64,000 nucleotides of DNA from assembly GCA_947179485.1 (NCBI GenBank), contig OX359248.1, positions 27,289,378-27,353,377 on the forward strand. Direction: 5' to 3'. This DNA is from Allacma fusca (lineage: Eukaryota; Arthropoda; Collembola; Symphypleona; Sminthuridae). The notes under the pieces were generated by a model. The model searched no databases. It was not told the DNA's origin and saw only the letters and a program-made list of their open reading frames with translations. The position numbers and the translations under genes were made by a program. This document shows, piece by piece, positions 27,401-37,960 of this stretch (within the stretch, counting starts at the first letter, position 1; each line of letters starts with the position of its first letter).

Positions 27401-28093
27401 AGATGAACCAATTGGAAAGATACTTGAGGGGACAGACGGACACGTCCATACATACTCAGATATATCTGTATCACTCCAAGCCTCTGTGCTCGGTCAAGAG
27501 AGCAGATTAGAAAATGAATGCTAATTGGTTATACCCCGGCATTGAAAAGGTGTACACTGTAATTATGGTAACCTCGATTTGGTTAATTATCCCAAGATTT
27601 TAATCGAATGCGTCCATCTCCTTGTTGGTAGTAAAGTCACAAGAGCTATGAATTGTAGTGCATTGCCAGAGTCGTAAAAGACGCTTGATTTCCTCACAAT
27701 ATCCCTTGTAATGAATGAAAAAGCATTGAAATGGACACTCTCAAGTGGCTATTTAATATCAAAAGCTTAGTCATACAATTAGCTGCAAATGAGTTTATCA
27801 CAAATCAATCTACGAGAGTTTTTCATCAACAATCGAATCCCATAAATGGCTCCGTAGCATATGCGTTACATAAAGAGGGAAATACAGTACAGCCTATCGT
27901 ACGAAATTGTTATTTTCCTGTCATTCATCATCCCACTAAGTACTATACGTTTGGACACCCGTATGTATGTACATACATAATTAATACATGGGCAGGTTTA
28001 TACTTTACTACAAGCCATATACATTGTAGGCCTTTACATTCAAAAATGCCTTCGCTCCATGTGTGCATAAACTTGTCAATGCCTTCAAATTCC
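24449..28093. other. Noncoding stretch with AT-rich palindromic words
   Basis: I see no supportable gene. There is a 9-bp stem at 26670-26699, a run of 13 A bases ending at 27230, and an AT palindromic patch at about 25519-25547. The 135-codon frame at 27731-28138 has no recognisable domain and overlaps the better minus-strand frame only at its end. Confidence 0.45.
26670..26699. repeat. Inverted repeat within TACATAC-rich patch
   Basis: CATTACATA (26670-26678) and TATGTAATG (26691-26699) are exact reverse complements separated by 12 bases. The patch also carries TATATAATTACATT to its left, a word seen at several other places in the window. Confidence 0.7.
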
Positions 28094-28513
28094 TTAAAAT
28101 TTACATGGGAGCAACACTCCTTTTGCCTTCAACAGTAGTTGCAGTAGTCCCGCCCGATGGCTGTCGATGATAGTCCTGGCATTGCCCATTCGTCCCCAGT
28201 AAATATGAGGACCGTGTCTGTCGAAAAATGAGGTAAAATATTGTAAAGCATGGAGGTGAGTCAAAGTGTAAACTACTATTACATGCCCAGATGGTCCGCT
28301 ACCAACCATCAGGCCAGGGAAGAATAAAAGCCTGTCTCCTAAATTACAGCCCCGCGTCATGTTATTGAAACCAAATAAGGTGGGAATGCTCGAGAGATAA
28401 AATGTCGTTTCCTCGCGATCATAACCCACCTCATCGAACACCTCATAAAATTGTAAATTAAGGATGCGGTGATACGTTCCTACTTGATAATAGAAATCCA
28501 ACTGTCGGCTCAC
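28094..28513 (-). CDS. Exon-like open frame, unknown protein
   Basis: A minus-strand frame stays open for about 140 codons, plus several more upstream, to a TAA at 28094-28096. Its composition is unusually protein-like for this window: balanced charged and aromatic residues, glycine and proline in clusters, and more GC than the flanks. Typical stretches are FYYQVGTYHRILNLQFYEVF, TTFYLSSIPTLFGFNNMTRG and FFDRHGPHIYWGRMGNARTI. The first in-frame ATG lies in the middle, so if real this is an exon rather than a whole gene. No strong acceptor or donor frames it on the minus strand; a GTAAAT close to the stop is a weak donor. On the plus strand a good acceptor-like site ends at 28135 and a GAG|GTGAGT lies at 28253-28261, but the plus frames between them contain stops. 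I do not recognise the family and give no function. A decayed mobile-element fragment is the alternative. Confidence 0.35.
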   Translation of the reverse strand: MSRQLDFYYQVGTYHRILNLQFYEVFDEVGYDREETTFYLSSIPTLFGFNNMTRGCNLGDRLLFFPGLMVGSGPSGHVIVVYTLTHLHALQYFTSFFDRHGPHIYWGRMGNARTIIDSHRAGLLQLLLKAKGVLLPCKF

Positions 28514-30630
28514 CTCACAAAATGTTATTACACGCAGAAAATCATTCGATCATAAACAAAGTGTCGAAAAAGGAAGACTACATGGGCTTTTACACATGCT
28601 CTTGACAGTCGGGAGGTCGAGCTTCAAAGGGAGTCAATTTTTATGAGCAAATCCGTTGAGAGTTTAATTTGATCTGTTATTGTTATTGTTGCTGATGCTA
28701 CGCGGAGCCAAATTTTACAATGATAGGATCATCGCGAATGTATGTATTATTACATGGATAGACATGTAATGTGATGTACTGTAGCTATGAGGAGAGTGTA
28801 GGTTGAGAGATTGGATAATCTCCCCTTGTGCCCTGCTCTCACAACACCCTAATATAGGTATTCTTTTTTTCCTACATAAAAAGATCAAATGTTGGATGAA
28901 ACCCCACACATTGATACGGTGGCTATATGACTACTAAAATATTCTTCATGTATCTATCTGTACATAAATAAAGTTAGTAGTGTAATTACATTATACATAT
29001 TATGTGTGCTCATATTAAGTCCAGTAGCTTGCAAGGGTATAGGACCAGAGTTTACTACTGGGAGTATCTACACATATACATACATAGATGCTATTATTAA
29101 GGGTATTATGTATTGCAGGATTAAACCGTGATACTTTTTCCCTCATCATTAGAAACTTTTGTGGAGGAGAAAAGAGTAAGCATTTTAACTTCAAGTATAA
29201 TATTATTCTGCAATTTTGCACGGTTTCTGCCTTTTCATGCTGCAGTCGTGGACTTGGATTTATATGTTGCTCAGCCACGAGGGTCTACTATGAGCATAAA
29301 ACATATTTCTTTCAGCTTATCCAACCGAAATGGAATTATATGACAAAGCAATGGAGTAGTAGTAGCATGTATAGATACTCAAATCTCTGTGGCTACTTTG
29401 AATATTCGGGGTGTATATTTCCCTTGTGTTGACATATGGAGAGCACATTAGACTGTATGCGCACGTATGTATCTACATGTGTATATGTACATGCATAAAA
29501 GATCATTTACAATTTCAAAGTATTTGTGTGGCTATGTGCATAATAGCATGCGTAATGGTCACATTTGGGATATCATACCAAGGGCCTGAGACACGCCGCT
29601 CACTCCTCTCATATATTCTCTGTTGTGAGGAAATTGGGTGGAAATTTTTATCGCTTCTGCCATCAAATCCTACAACTTAGTATTATTGCTGTCTATATTT
29701 ATTTCTAAGGATATCCACTCTAAATAGGGACGCACGTAGGATTTAATCACTTGAATTTATTCAATTTCACGTCATACCGAATCCTCTAATTCCATACAGT
29801 AGCTTGTAATTAAGGCATGTCCATTCACACCATGCAAACCCAGCAGTAAAGGACAAACATAGTATTGTACCTTGTAGTATTGCTCCTTCAGATACTTTTA
29901 TACTGTATGGTTTAACATTCAATCATAGAATCACGTTTCACATAGGCGTAGATTCTCAAAACCTATACTAAATCCTATGAGTTTTCAAGGGACGTACATA
30001 TTTTCCGCCGAACCCGAAACCCTATCATGATGAGGCACTTACATATTATATTGAGAGAGATGTAATATCTGTATGGTTACATAGGGAGAAGTTGGTCGAG
30101 AGTTTAATTCTATTTGTGGATTTGTACGCCGAAAGTATAAATGAAGGTTTAATGATATTTTTTATTCCTTTTTTTGGGTAATATTTACCGACGATTAAAC
30201 CCAAGTCCTGCACATTCCCCACTTTGGACAGACTCAAATGGATTATTATTAGTATCATATGAGAGCAAGTTCTGTTCTGATGTGTGTAATGCACGGCGAA
30301 GATATGGCAAAACAAAAAACTTGTGCTTTTTCCACTGCATAAAAGTCAAGCTCGATTAGCCTCATATATGCTCTTTAGTTTTTTTTTCACAGGGGAGCTT
30401 GTAAGCATACAAAAATAAAGCTAATGGACAATAAATGCGTGGACGGGAGGCAAAAGAAAAATATGTACAGACGAAAGTACGGAGAGAGGGAAAAAGTTTG
30501 TGGTTATTGTCCCGTCCCATTATATTATTGTTTTCCTTCATATGCAGTGTAGGACGGAAGACTAATAAAAACTGAAACTAAAAAGCAACACGATTTATTC
30601 AATCCCATAATAATGTGACGGCGAGATTTA
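28514..30630. other. Noncoding stretch
   Basis: I see no supportable gene. Overlapping frames on both strands at 29015-29432 show no domain and no matched splice sites. Confidence 0.45.
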
Positions 30631-30900
30631 CGTTTCCTACTTTATTACGTCCTCGCCTAACTTTTACCATTACCGATAATAGCACTTGTTATTTATCATC
30701 TCCCTCTCTCTTCTCAATTCCTAACTTTTCCCTGTATTTTACCATTCCCATGCTATGGCATCCTACTTCACTACTCCTCTATCCACTTCCAACTTTTAGG
30801 AACACCATTACTAGTACCTACGCCACTCTTCTTCTGTATTCTCAACTTCCTTTTTTTCCTTTTTACTTATGTACTTTAATCCAGGGCCTCATCCTCCCAA
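30631..30900. other. Pyrimidine-rich, strand-asymmetric tract
   Basis: Over about 270 bases the plus strand is dominated by C and T, with few G bases and few purine runs. The 96-codon frame through it (30615-30905) reads mostly S, T, L, P, F and Y as a by-product of that composition, so I do not call it a gene. On the minus strand it is a purine-rich tract. Confidence 0.7.
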
Positions 30901-31384
30901 GTTAATTTCATTGAACTGGAGCTAAGATCTGAGGTAGTATTAAATGTTATTAAATACAAGATCCCTCTGGAAAAACAACATCATAAATAATTGCAATTCA
31001 GGATAATTCCTTTTACAGGAGTGGGTAAAGGTATGATGACTTTTGAGGAAGGCAAAGTCAAGGGAAATGTTTATTTACTTAAGTACTATTTGAATTGTAC
31101 AGAATGGGTCTCAGAAGAGTGACCCAGCCTGGTAAATTTTACAGCAAGCCTGCTCCTAAATTATATCAAAGGGAAACCCAGAGAGTGAGAGCCAAAGGAG
31201 CGGTGCGAATGACAATCTCCAAATGTGACAATAATAAAGTAAAGAAATGAACCGCTCTTTGTTCAGCGTCTTTTACAACATTGACGAATTGGCCCAGGCG
31301 GTCATTTTCAACAAGTTTTAGTTGCAATCTCCTATTTTTTTCCGACTTGAATTGACCGGTTGAATTGAACAGTCAAAATACATG

Positions 31385-31402
31385 TTTCTTTCTTTCTTTC
31401 TT
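31385..31402. repeat. (TTTC)n short tandem repeat
   Basis: There are about four and a half TTTC units. Confidence 0.9.
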
Positions 31403-32924
31403 ATGCCAGCATTTGTTTATTTATGCTCCTAAATACCTATAAAAGAGCATTATAGTCAGGTTCGAACTCACTATGTGCATATAAGGACTTACACTATAGT
31501 ACATGCAGGCTCAGGAGGAAATCCATACGAACAATATATGCTATGGGCAAGTGTATGCATGGTTATTTGTTACAAATTATTATTACTATTATTATTGGAT
31601 TTCTTGCCTCTACACAGTGAAAAGTCATTGTTGTCATTGTTGTGAGCACACACAAGTATCTTGTACAGAGGTGTTTGTGAGGAGTACAAACAAGGGTGCT
31701 GTACTGCTCTCTTTTGGAAGTCAACCGTCCTTTTCTTTCCTTTGTACATGATTTAGTGACCAAACCGTGGAGGAATAAAGGATTACATGCTTAATACGTC
31801 CACCAGCTCTATTTCCCTTGAATGACTTCCATGCTGGGCTCCTGTTATTATCGTCATTGTGATGAGAACTGGGCGAACAAGATTTTACCTGAAACTTGTA
31901 CATGTCTACTATATGAGGGAAATGAATCTCCCTGTAAATACTCAAACTGCCTCGTATACGTCCAGCAATACTCTCTACTGGTACCTGCGCATACATCCGT
32001 ACTGTACATATGTACGTAATTACATACAAACAGGTACAAGTAGATACTCTTCAAGATACAGTAACCCCAAATAATAATCGAGTTTTAAAATGTCATTTGT
32101 ATGGTCACGACAAACTACAAACAAGTAAAAGTGTATGCATGCCGCAAGTGCGGGATTGCTATAGACCGTCTATATGTATGAGCTCATGCTACTCAAGCTT
32201 TTTGTCCCCTTGACAGAACGCATAAGACTTTGCTCAACGGAGCGACTCCCAATTACACTGACAATACCTCCTCATGGAACGAATTTAAAAGTAATTTCAA
32301 CTTCTACAATATTTGGCTTTTGAAGTTTCAACTCGAGTACATTTACTTAATCATGATGAGTTTCAAAAGGATTGGAGACGGGGACAACTCCAACTTTCTT
32401 TAATATACAATATATACTGTACCATACCATTACAACTCCATACAATTCGAAATAATATCATTGTTTTAGAAAATCCCCAACGTACACAAATTACATGGGA
32501 TTTCATACAGCCTATGAGCCAAATCCCCTCAAAAACACATGAAATTCAGACGGGAAATAGTAATTTAAAAATCAAACTTGAACTGGTACAATTTATGGAG
32601 CAGTTCTGAAATGACAGATAAAATCCCAGTAACATACTGTAAACTACTATGAGATGAGGATCAGACGTTGAATTCCTGATAATTCAAGTGTTAAAGGTGT
32701 GTTATAAAGTAATTACAGTCCATGATGAATGGGGATATTGTAGTATGTATTCATAATTCGAATATTTACGAGTCAAGTTCTAATCTTCCCGAGTAATTAC
32801 TTAACAGTTACTATAGGAATGTAATTTATGCAATTTATCCCTATACTGTCCTGATAAGATCGTATAGTTTGCGTTAGATCTGGCTGGGACAGTGAAGAAA
32901 AAAAGAATGTTCTTTTACAGAGAT

Positions 32925-33197
32925 TTAGTACACGTTGCTGTATACAGATATGTATGCTACAGTATGGCTATCATCAGGGAGTTGATACGCAGAGTTAGCA
33001 TCCGAGAGACCATTGAAGGACGATTTAAGGGTGGGGATGATTTCCTTTATGGATGATTTGAATGAAGGCTTGAGAGAAGTGAGATCTGATGGAATTTCGG
33101 ATTGGAAATGAATGAAATTCAGATGTCTATCAGCGACAGAATATTTATGAATGAGTTGAGAACATAGTATGTAGATACATTTATAGTTATACTCCAA
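32925..33197 (-). CDS. Weak exon-like frame, unknown
   Basis: In the middle of a 90-codon minus-strand frame is a stretch with protein-like character: FQSEIPSDLTSLKPSFKSSI, then KEIIPTLKSSFNGLSDANSA. Acceptor-like sites (CATCAG, and TTCTCTCAAG) lie within it. The outer parts of the frame are AT-rich and not convincing. No domain is recognised. The opposite strand is also partly open here, so this is only a candidate. Confidence 0.12.
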   Translation of the reverse strand: MEYNYKCIYILCSQLIHKYSVADRHLNFIHFQSEIPSDLTSLKPSFKSSIKEIIPTLKSSFNGLSDANSAYQLPDDSHTVAYISVYSNVY

Positions 33198-34002
33198 ACG
33201 TTACTTCCCATAACAGTTCCAAGGGAACAAAACAAACTTGAGTATGTATTTTTAACGTCAGTAAAAAGTACCCTTAGAAATATTAACTCCATATGATTCA
33301 ATGGTGATTGCATTGTGTATTTGTGTGTGTGTTGTAAGTCATCCCTTTTGAAGTCAACAAGATAACAAACTATGTATGGAAATTGTATCCCAAGAGTACC
33401 TACTGTATGTAAATTAAGGAACCTTCCGAGGAAAAAACTGTGAGGCAAAAGTATCATCATCCGCTAGCGCCCTCCTTCCACCATAGATTAATAAGTTACA
33501 TGAGACTTGTTGGGTACGAGGAGGAATTATTATCTTCGTAAGTACGTCTAATATTAAAATCCAGTTGTAAAAAAAAAACTTGAAGTGGAAAATGATTTTT
33601 CTTAAGGTATATTCAATATTTGATTGGTGGAAAATATTTTATCCGTTTGTTTGCCTTTCCAGAAGGAAATGTAGACATTAAGGCAACCATAATTGAACCA
33701 AGCAAGTATGCTATACTGATTTGAACAGGTATTATGAGTATGTATTATAAGCCCTGTTATAAGCAGACTCTATAACTTAGAGACTCGAATATGAAAAGTT
33801 GAATCGCAGCTGTAAAATTCGTTGGTGTCAGTCAGAGCTGGCTCACAGCAGGATTGAAAAAATGTATACTTTTTCAATACTCTAATTGAGTGACAAGAAC
33901 CCCCCACTTCACACCTGTGTGACATCCCAGATGACCTTTTAATCATTCTCGGGCTTTTCCAGCTTATACAACCAACCCTTGTGTACTGTTCCTCCGTCGA
34001 CA

Positions 34003-34240
34003 ATCATCAATTCAGTGTTCATTTCATCCTCTGCCGTCTCATCCTTATGAACCGTTCACCCTTTGACATTTCGCTTGCAGTCCCACTATTACTGACTCTT
34101 ATGGGTCGTTAGTAGTTACATTCCAATTACATGGTATATTTCCCGATGCTTTTCACCTCCATGACAATCTTATTTCCTTTCGTTTACTCTATCAATCCCT
34201 TTATCGATCCATCCCAAAGCATCTATTCATCCCCCCTTCA
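34003..34240. other. Second pyrimidine-rich tract
   Basis: The plus strand is rich in C and T with scattered TCATCC and CATTTC words, similar in character to the tract near 30.7 kb. There is no credible reading frame. Confidence 0.5.
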
Positions 34241-34891
34241 ATGTAGTCAGGACACTTGAAACCTTTGTATGCTCACATTTTTCAAATATTTCTGCAGAAC
34301 AGATCATCCTCCTTCCCATAAGCCATCCAAAAGAATAGTTTCAGAGTTCTATTTAAGAATTAACATAAGACTTTGATATGATTTCAATATCCCATATACA
34401 TAATTACATACATACATAGGATAAACAATTGCATGATCTAGATTCAAGCTCAATAATTTCTCCGAGGGAAATGCCCTGCTGGAAGAATTAACAATTGTGA
34501 AATCGCTTGTCAGCCCCTTGATGGTATCTCTGATAAGAACTCCTTATGCTTTTCATAATTATGTTTACAACGAGTATACATATCTACATATAGATACTCA
34601 TAAGTCTGTTTCTTTAAAAAAACAAACTGGGGTTTGTGAGGAAGAGTGGTGGCTCGTGTGTGCTCACTACAGGCTTTTTGTTTGATAAAACTTTGATTGG
34701 CTGTCGCCCACGCTTCCATTTAATATTTGGATATTTTAATTTGAATTCCGCCAAAAGGCTATTCCATCTCCCTTGACTTTCCACTACACTCATAATTACA
34801 ACTGAACTTGTCTTGTTGGAAACTCCTGCATCTGTATTTCTTTCCCAACTCCTTCGATACTGATACATACCAATGAGAGGCTTATTATTAC

Positions 34892-34945
34892 ATGAGTTAT
34901 AATATGAGTTACATTATATGAGCTATATTATATGAGTTATATATA
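34892..34945. repeat. Minisatellite, ATGAGTTATATTAT-type unit
   Basis: There are four adjacent imperfect copies of a 12-14 base unit beginning ATGAG(T/C)TA, starting at 34892, 34904, 34918 and 34932. The last runs into ATATAATTAC, the word found across the window. Confidence 0.9.
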
Positions 34946-35140
34946 ATTACAGTGCTACAATATGGGATGTTAATTATATTTTTTACCTGTTGGGTAATAC
35001 AGAGTACGAATAGATAGGAAAAAATGCCAAGGAATTTTAGTACTTTTGCTAGTCTCCCTCTCTTGTGTACTTTATGTTTAGATACTAGACTTGTCATTAT
35101 AATTCGGAACGAAAATAATTAGAGATTAGGACGCAAGTAT

Positions 35141-35158
35141 AGTGCTAGGCCTAGCACT
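35141..35158. repeat. Perfect 18-bp palindrome
   Basis: AGTGCTAGGCCTAGCACT is its own reverse complement, with no spacer. It is followed at once by GCTAGGG, a partial repeat of its core. It is richer in GC than the flanks. Confidence 0.9.
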
Positions 35159-35798
35159 GCTAGGGTTCGGAGTTTGGACCCTATGTACGTCTCCTTTCAA
35201 AACTTATTAAGTGATGGTATAACTTCTGAGGAATTTTTAGCGGTTTAAGTGTCAAGTTTCCTCCTTAAAATTAGCTTCTTTGCCGCCAGTGTGTATATGT
35301 ATATAGTAAATGGATTTGTAAAGGATTTTGAAGGTATTTCAAGAATGCTAAATCCTTGCAAAGGATTTTATTCGGGATAACTTATTTTTCTAGTGTAGTA
35401 AACCATGACTGTAATTTTTCAAGGGTGTCATTAAACTCTTATACAGCGAAATATTTTGCACAGACGACCTTGCAACGAAATAACTGACACTGACAGTGTG
35501 TTATGTACTCTTCTTTTTTTTTTACAGAGGGAGAGAAACAACGTAAAAAATGGATGCTCAGTTTGGAGATTGGAAACCAGAAGTAGGGTGACTGATTTAG
35601 TAACCTGGTGTCCATGCGATGATTGCATGTTGCCATAGGAAAAGATACCGCAGCCTCAGGTCTCACCTGCTGAACGGAATCACAATACACATTACATTAG
35701 GTAATAGTCATTGACCATTACTATTAGACAAAGTAGCCTGTGGAGAGCGGACAGACTCATTGGGATAATTTATAAATTCCACATGGATTTAAGAGTAA

Positions 35799-35814
35799 TG
35801 TGTGTGTGTGTGTG
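35799..35814. repeat. (TG)n short array
   Basis: There are eight TG units, followed by a GCTGGCTT duplication at about 35814-35830. Confidence 0.9.
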
Positions 35815-36070
35815 CTGGCTTGCTGGCTTGCTTACATTTCATATTGGAATGGATGTGTTTGGTACTGTGTGGAGTATTTGCGGGTTTGTAAAAGATGAGA
35901 GGGACCGACGCCGCACTCCTTCTGCGAGAACCCAATAATTAGCCTCTGGAGAAGATATATAGTTGACTGTGTAAGCCTTTATGTTTGAAGTAGAGGTGGA
36001 GAGAGATGCCTGTATGGGTACACAGGGAGGCGAGTAGGTGTACTCTCAATTGTTAATCCTTATGATACGG

Positions 36071-36100
36071 TGTGAGTGTGTGTGTGTGTGTGTGTGTGTT
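36071..36100. repeat. (TG)n microsatellite
   Basis: A TGTGAG start is followed by a pure TG run of about 12 units. Confidence 0.95.
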
Positions 36101-37437
36101 GTTTACTACCTGTGTCGTTGGAATAACACAGCAATATGGAATCATGTTAGGACTCGGATGCATTCACGTCGCGTTTCTTAATAAGATTACACCAAGAGGT
36201 GTCTTTCTCTCTATTCTTTCTCCTTCCCTTCCATAGCACTCTCTCGCCGTGTCATTCCATTCATTTCTCGAGATTTATAATTTATTTGTAGCTAAAGCCT
36301 TAAAGTCTATTGTGCAGCAGCACCTTGCTCCTTCCGCGCCTACACTCCGTCATAGCACCAGGGACTTTGGGAGGACCATTATTTTAATACAATAGTAACC
36401 AGTCAACAGCTGTAATAAGTTCGAGTGTACACTTCACATTAAAATCAAATAATCATCTTGAGCTAACAAAAACTTTTAATCTCCATTGCATTCAGAGATT
36501 TTTTTCTCTCCCCCTCCAGATAATTCCTTTTTCATGATTAATTTCCTCATGTGTGTGCTCAATGCTCACTCCTGCCAATGACATTTCGTGAGCTACAGAG
36601 AGCGGACTTGATAACATATAAAACGAACCATGTTGATTTCTTCAAGACGGAGTCCTTTAATCTTAGAAGATAAAATAAAATTCTGAAAATTCCATGGGAA
36701 ATTCCAATACATTATGGCTTATGACTTCCATTACAATTAAATGCTTACTCATACAGTATATACAGATAGTATACATTTTGTACTTTGGAAAATATGCTGT
36801 AGAGCTGTGAATAATAGATACGAATTTTTGTAAGAATTCTTACTGGTTTATATTGCATGGCCATTTCAAATAATGTGATTGAGGTGTGTTTATGATAGAG
36901 CAATGAAAAATGTGATTCTAAATATCTGTTGGCAAAAAGACATGAGTAATACAGAGATTTTTTATTTGATGTTTCCAACTACTTATCTACTATTATGACA
37001 TGATATTTCTTGTGGATTTTGTTCCAATAATTATTTTACAAAATCTTATAGCGCTGTGTGTATGTGCGGTCACGGGAGAGTCACCTTATCTTATGCAAGA
37101 GCAAGAGATCGTAATCTGGATCTTATTCCCCTTATCAGTATGAGCCATCTGGCAAACAATTAAAATGGAAAGGAGCCCTGCAGTCTTTTCTATGCCTTTC
37201 CAAATAATAACTCAAATGCATAAACTTATGAAGTAACAGCTTTTGATCACACCTCCGCTCCTTGAGCTTAAACAAACCTCAGTGTTGTTTTAATTGAAAT
37301 TTACCTTCATTTATTTTATTTTATTAGAAGTGTACACATGTTTCATTTTTCTCCCTCTATATAGTGTTTTCGATAGTAAAAGAGATTTTTTCTTCACTAA
37401 ATTCTCCTCCGATACTTGTACTATCAAGTTGTTCCTT

Positions 37438-37456
37438 TGTGTGTGTGTGTGTGTGT
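37438..37456. repeat. (TG)n short array
   Basis: There are about nine uninterrupted TG units. Confidence 0.93.
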
Positions 37457-37888
37457 AGATACAGTACTTGAGCACCTCGCAATATAAATTCCCAGCAGGA
37501 ACACACTTGCTCAGGATTGTGCTCTGGAGAGAAAAGAAAAGGTAAAAGTAATTCAGTTGGTGGTGTGGATGTTATTTTTTCAAGAATGTAAATACGATGG
37601 GCGTGCTTTTGAAATGGATCATTCCTGATGGGTGACAGGAGGTTGTGGGAGAGGAGAGAATATAACATACTTTTCAGAAGTAATGTGCTATCCTCACCGC
37701 TCCCCCACCTTCAAGTCCCTTCTATTCACCGATACGAGGAAGAGGAATAATAACAAATGTATATACTAAATTCTTGACTGCCACGAACCTTGAGAGCCAC
37801 AGATTTAATTCTATTTATACAGGGTTTCAGCATACGGAAGATCCACATTTCACGCACATCTCTCCCCACATGTAAGTTTGGTTTAGCA

Positions 37889-37890
<2 letters not shown>

Positions 37891-37958
<68 letters not shown>
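37891..37958. repeat. (GT)n microsatellite, longest in the window
   Basis: This is an uninterrupted run of 34 GT units (68 bases). The His-Thr frame on the minus strand through it is an artefact. Confidence 0.98.

Positions 37959-37960
<2 letters not shown>

Larger units (their letters stand above)
30901..34002. other. Noncoding stretch
   Basis: There is a (TTTC)n patch at 31385-31402. Many overlapping short frames at 31500-32200 lie on both strands and I reject them. A weak minus-strand exon-like frame at 32925-33197 is listed separately. Confidence 0.45.
35159..37437. other. Noncoding stretch with TG arrays
   Basis: TG arrays lie at 35799-35814 and 36071-36100. I see no supportable gene. 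The frames at 35431-35690 overlap on both strands. Confidence 0.45.

Noticed and set aside
30615-30905. 96-codon plus-strand frame
   Set aside because: Its residues follow from the pyrimidine-rich tract rather than from a protein.
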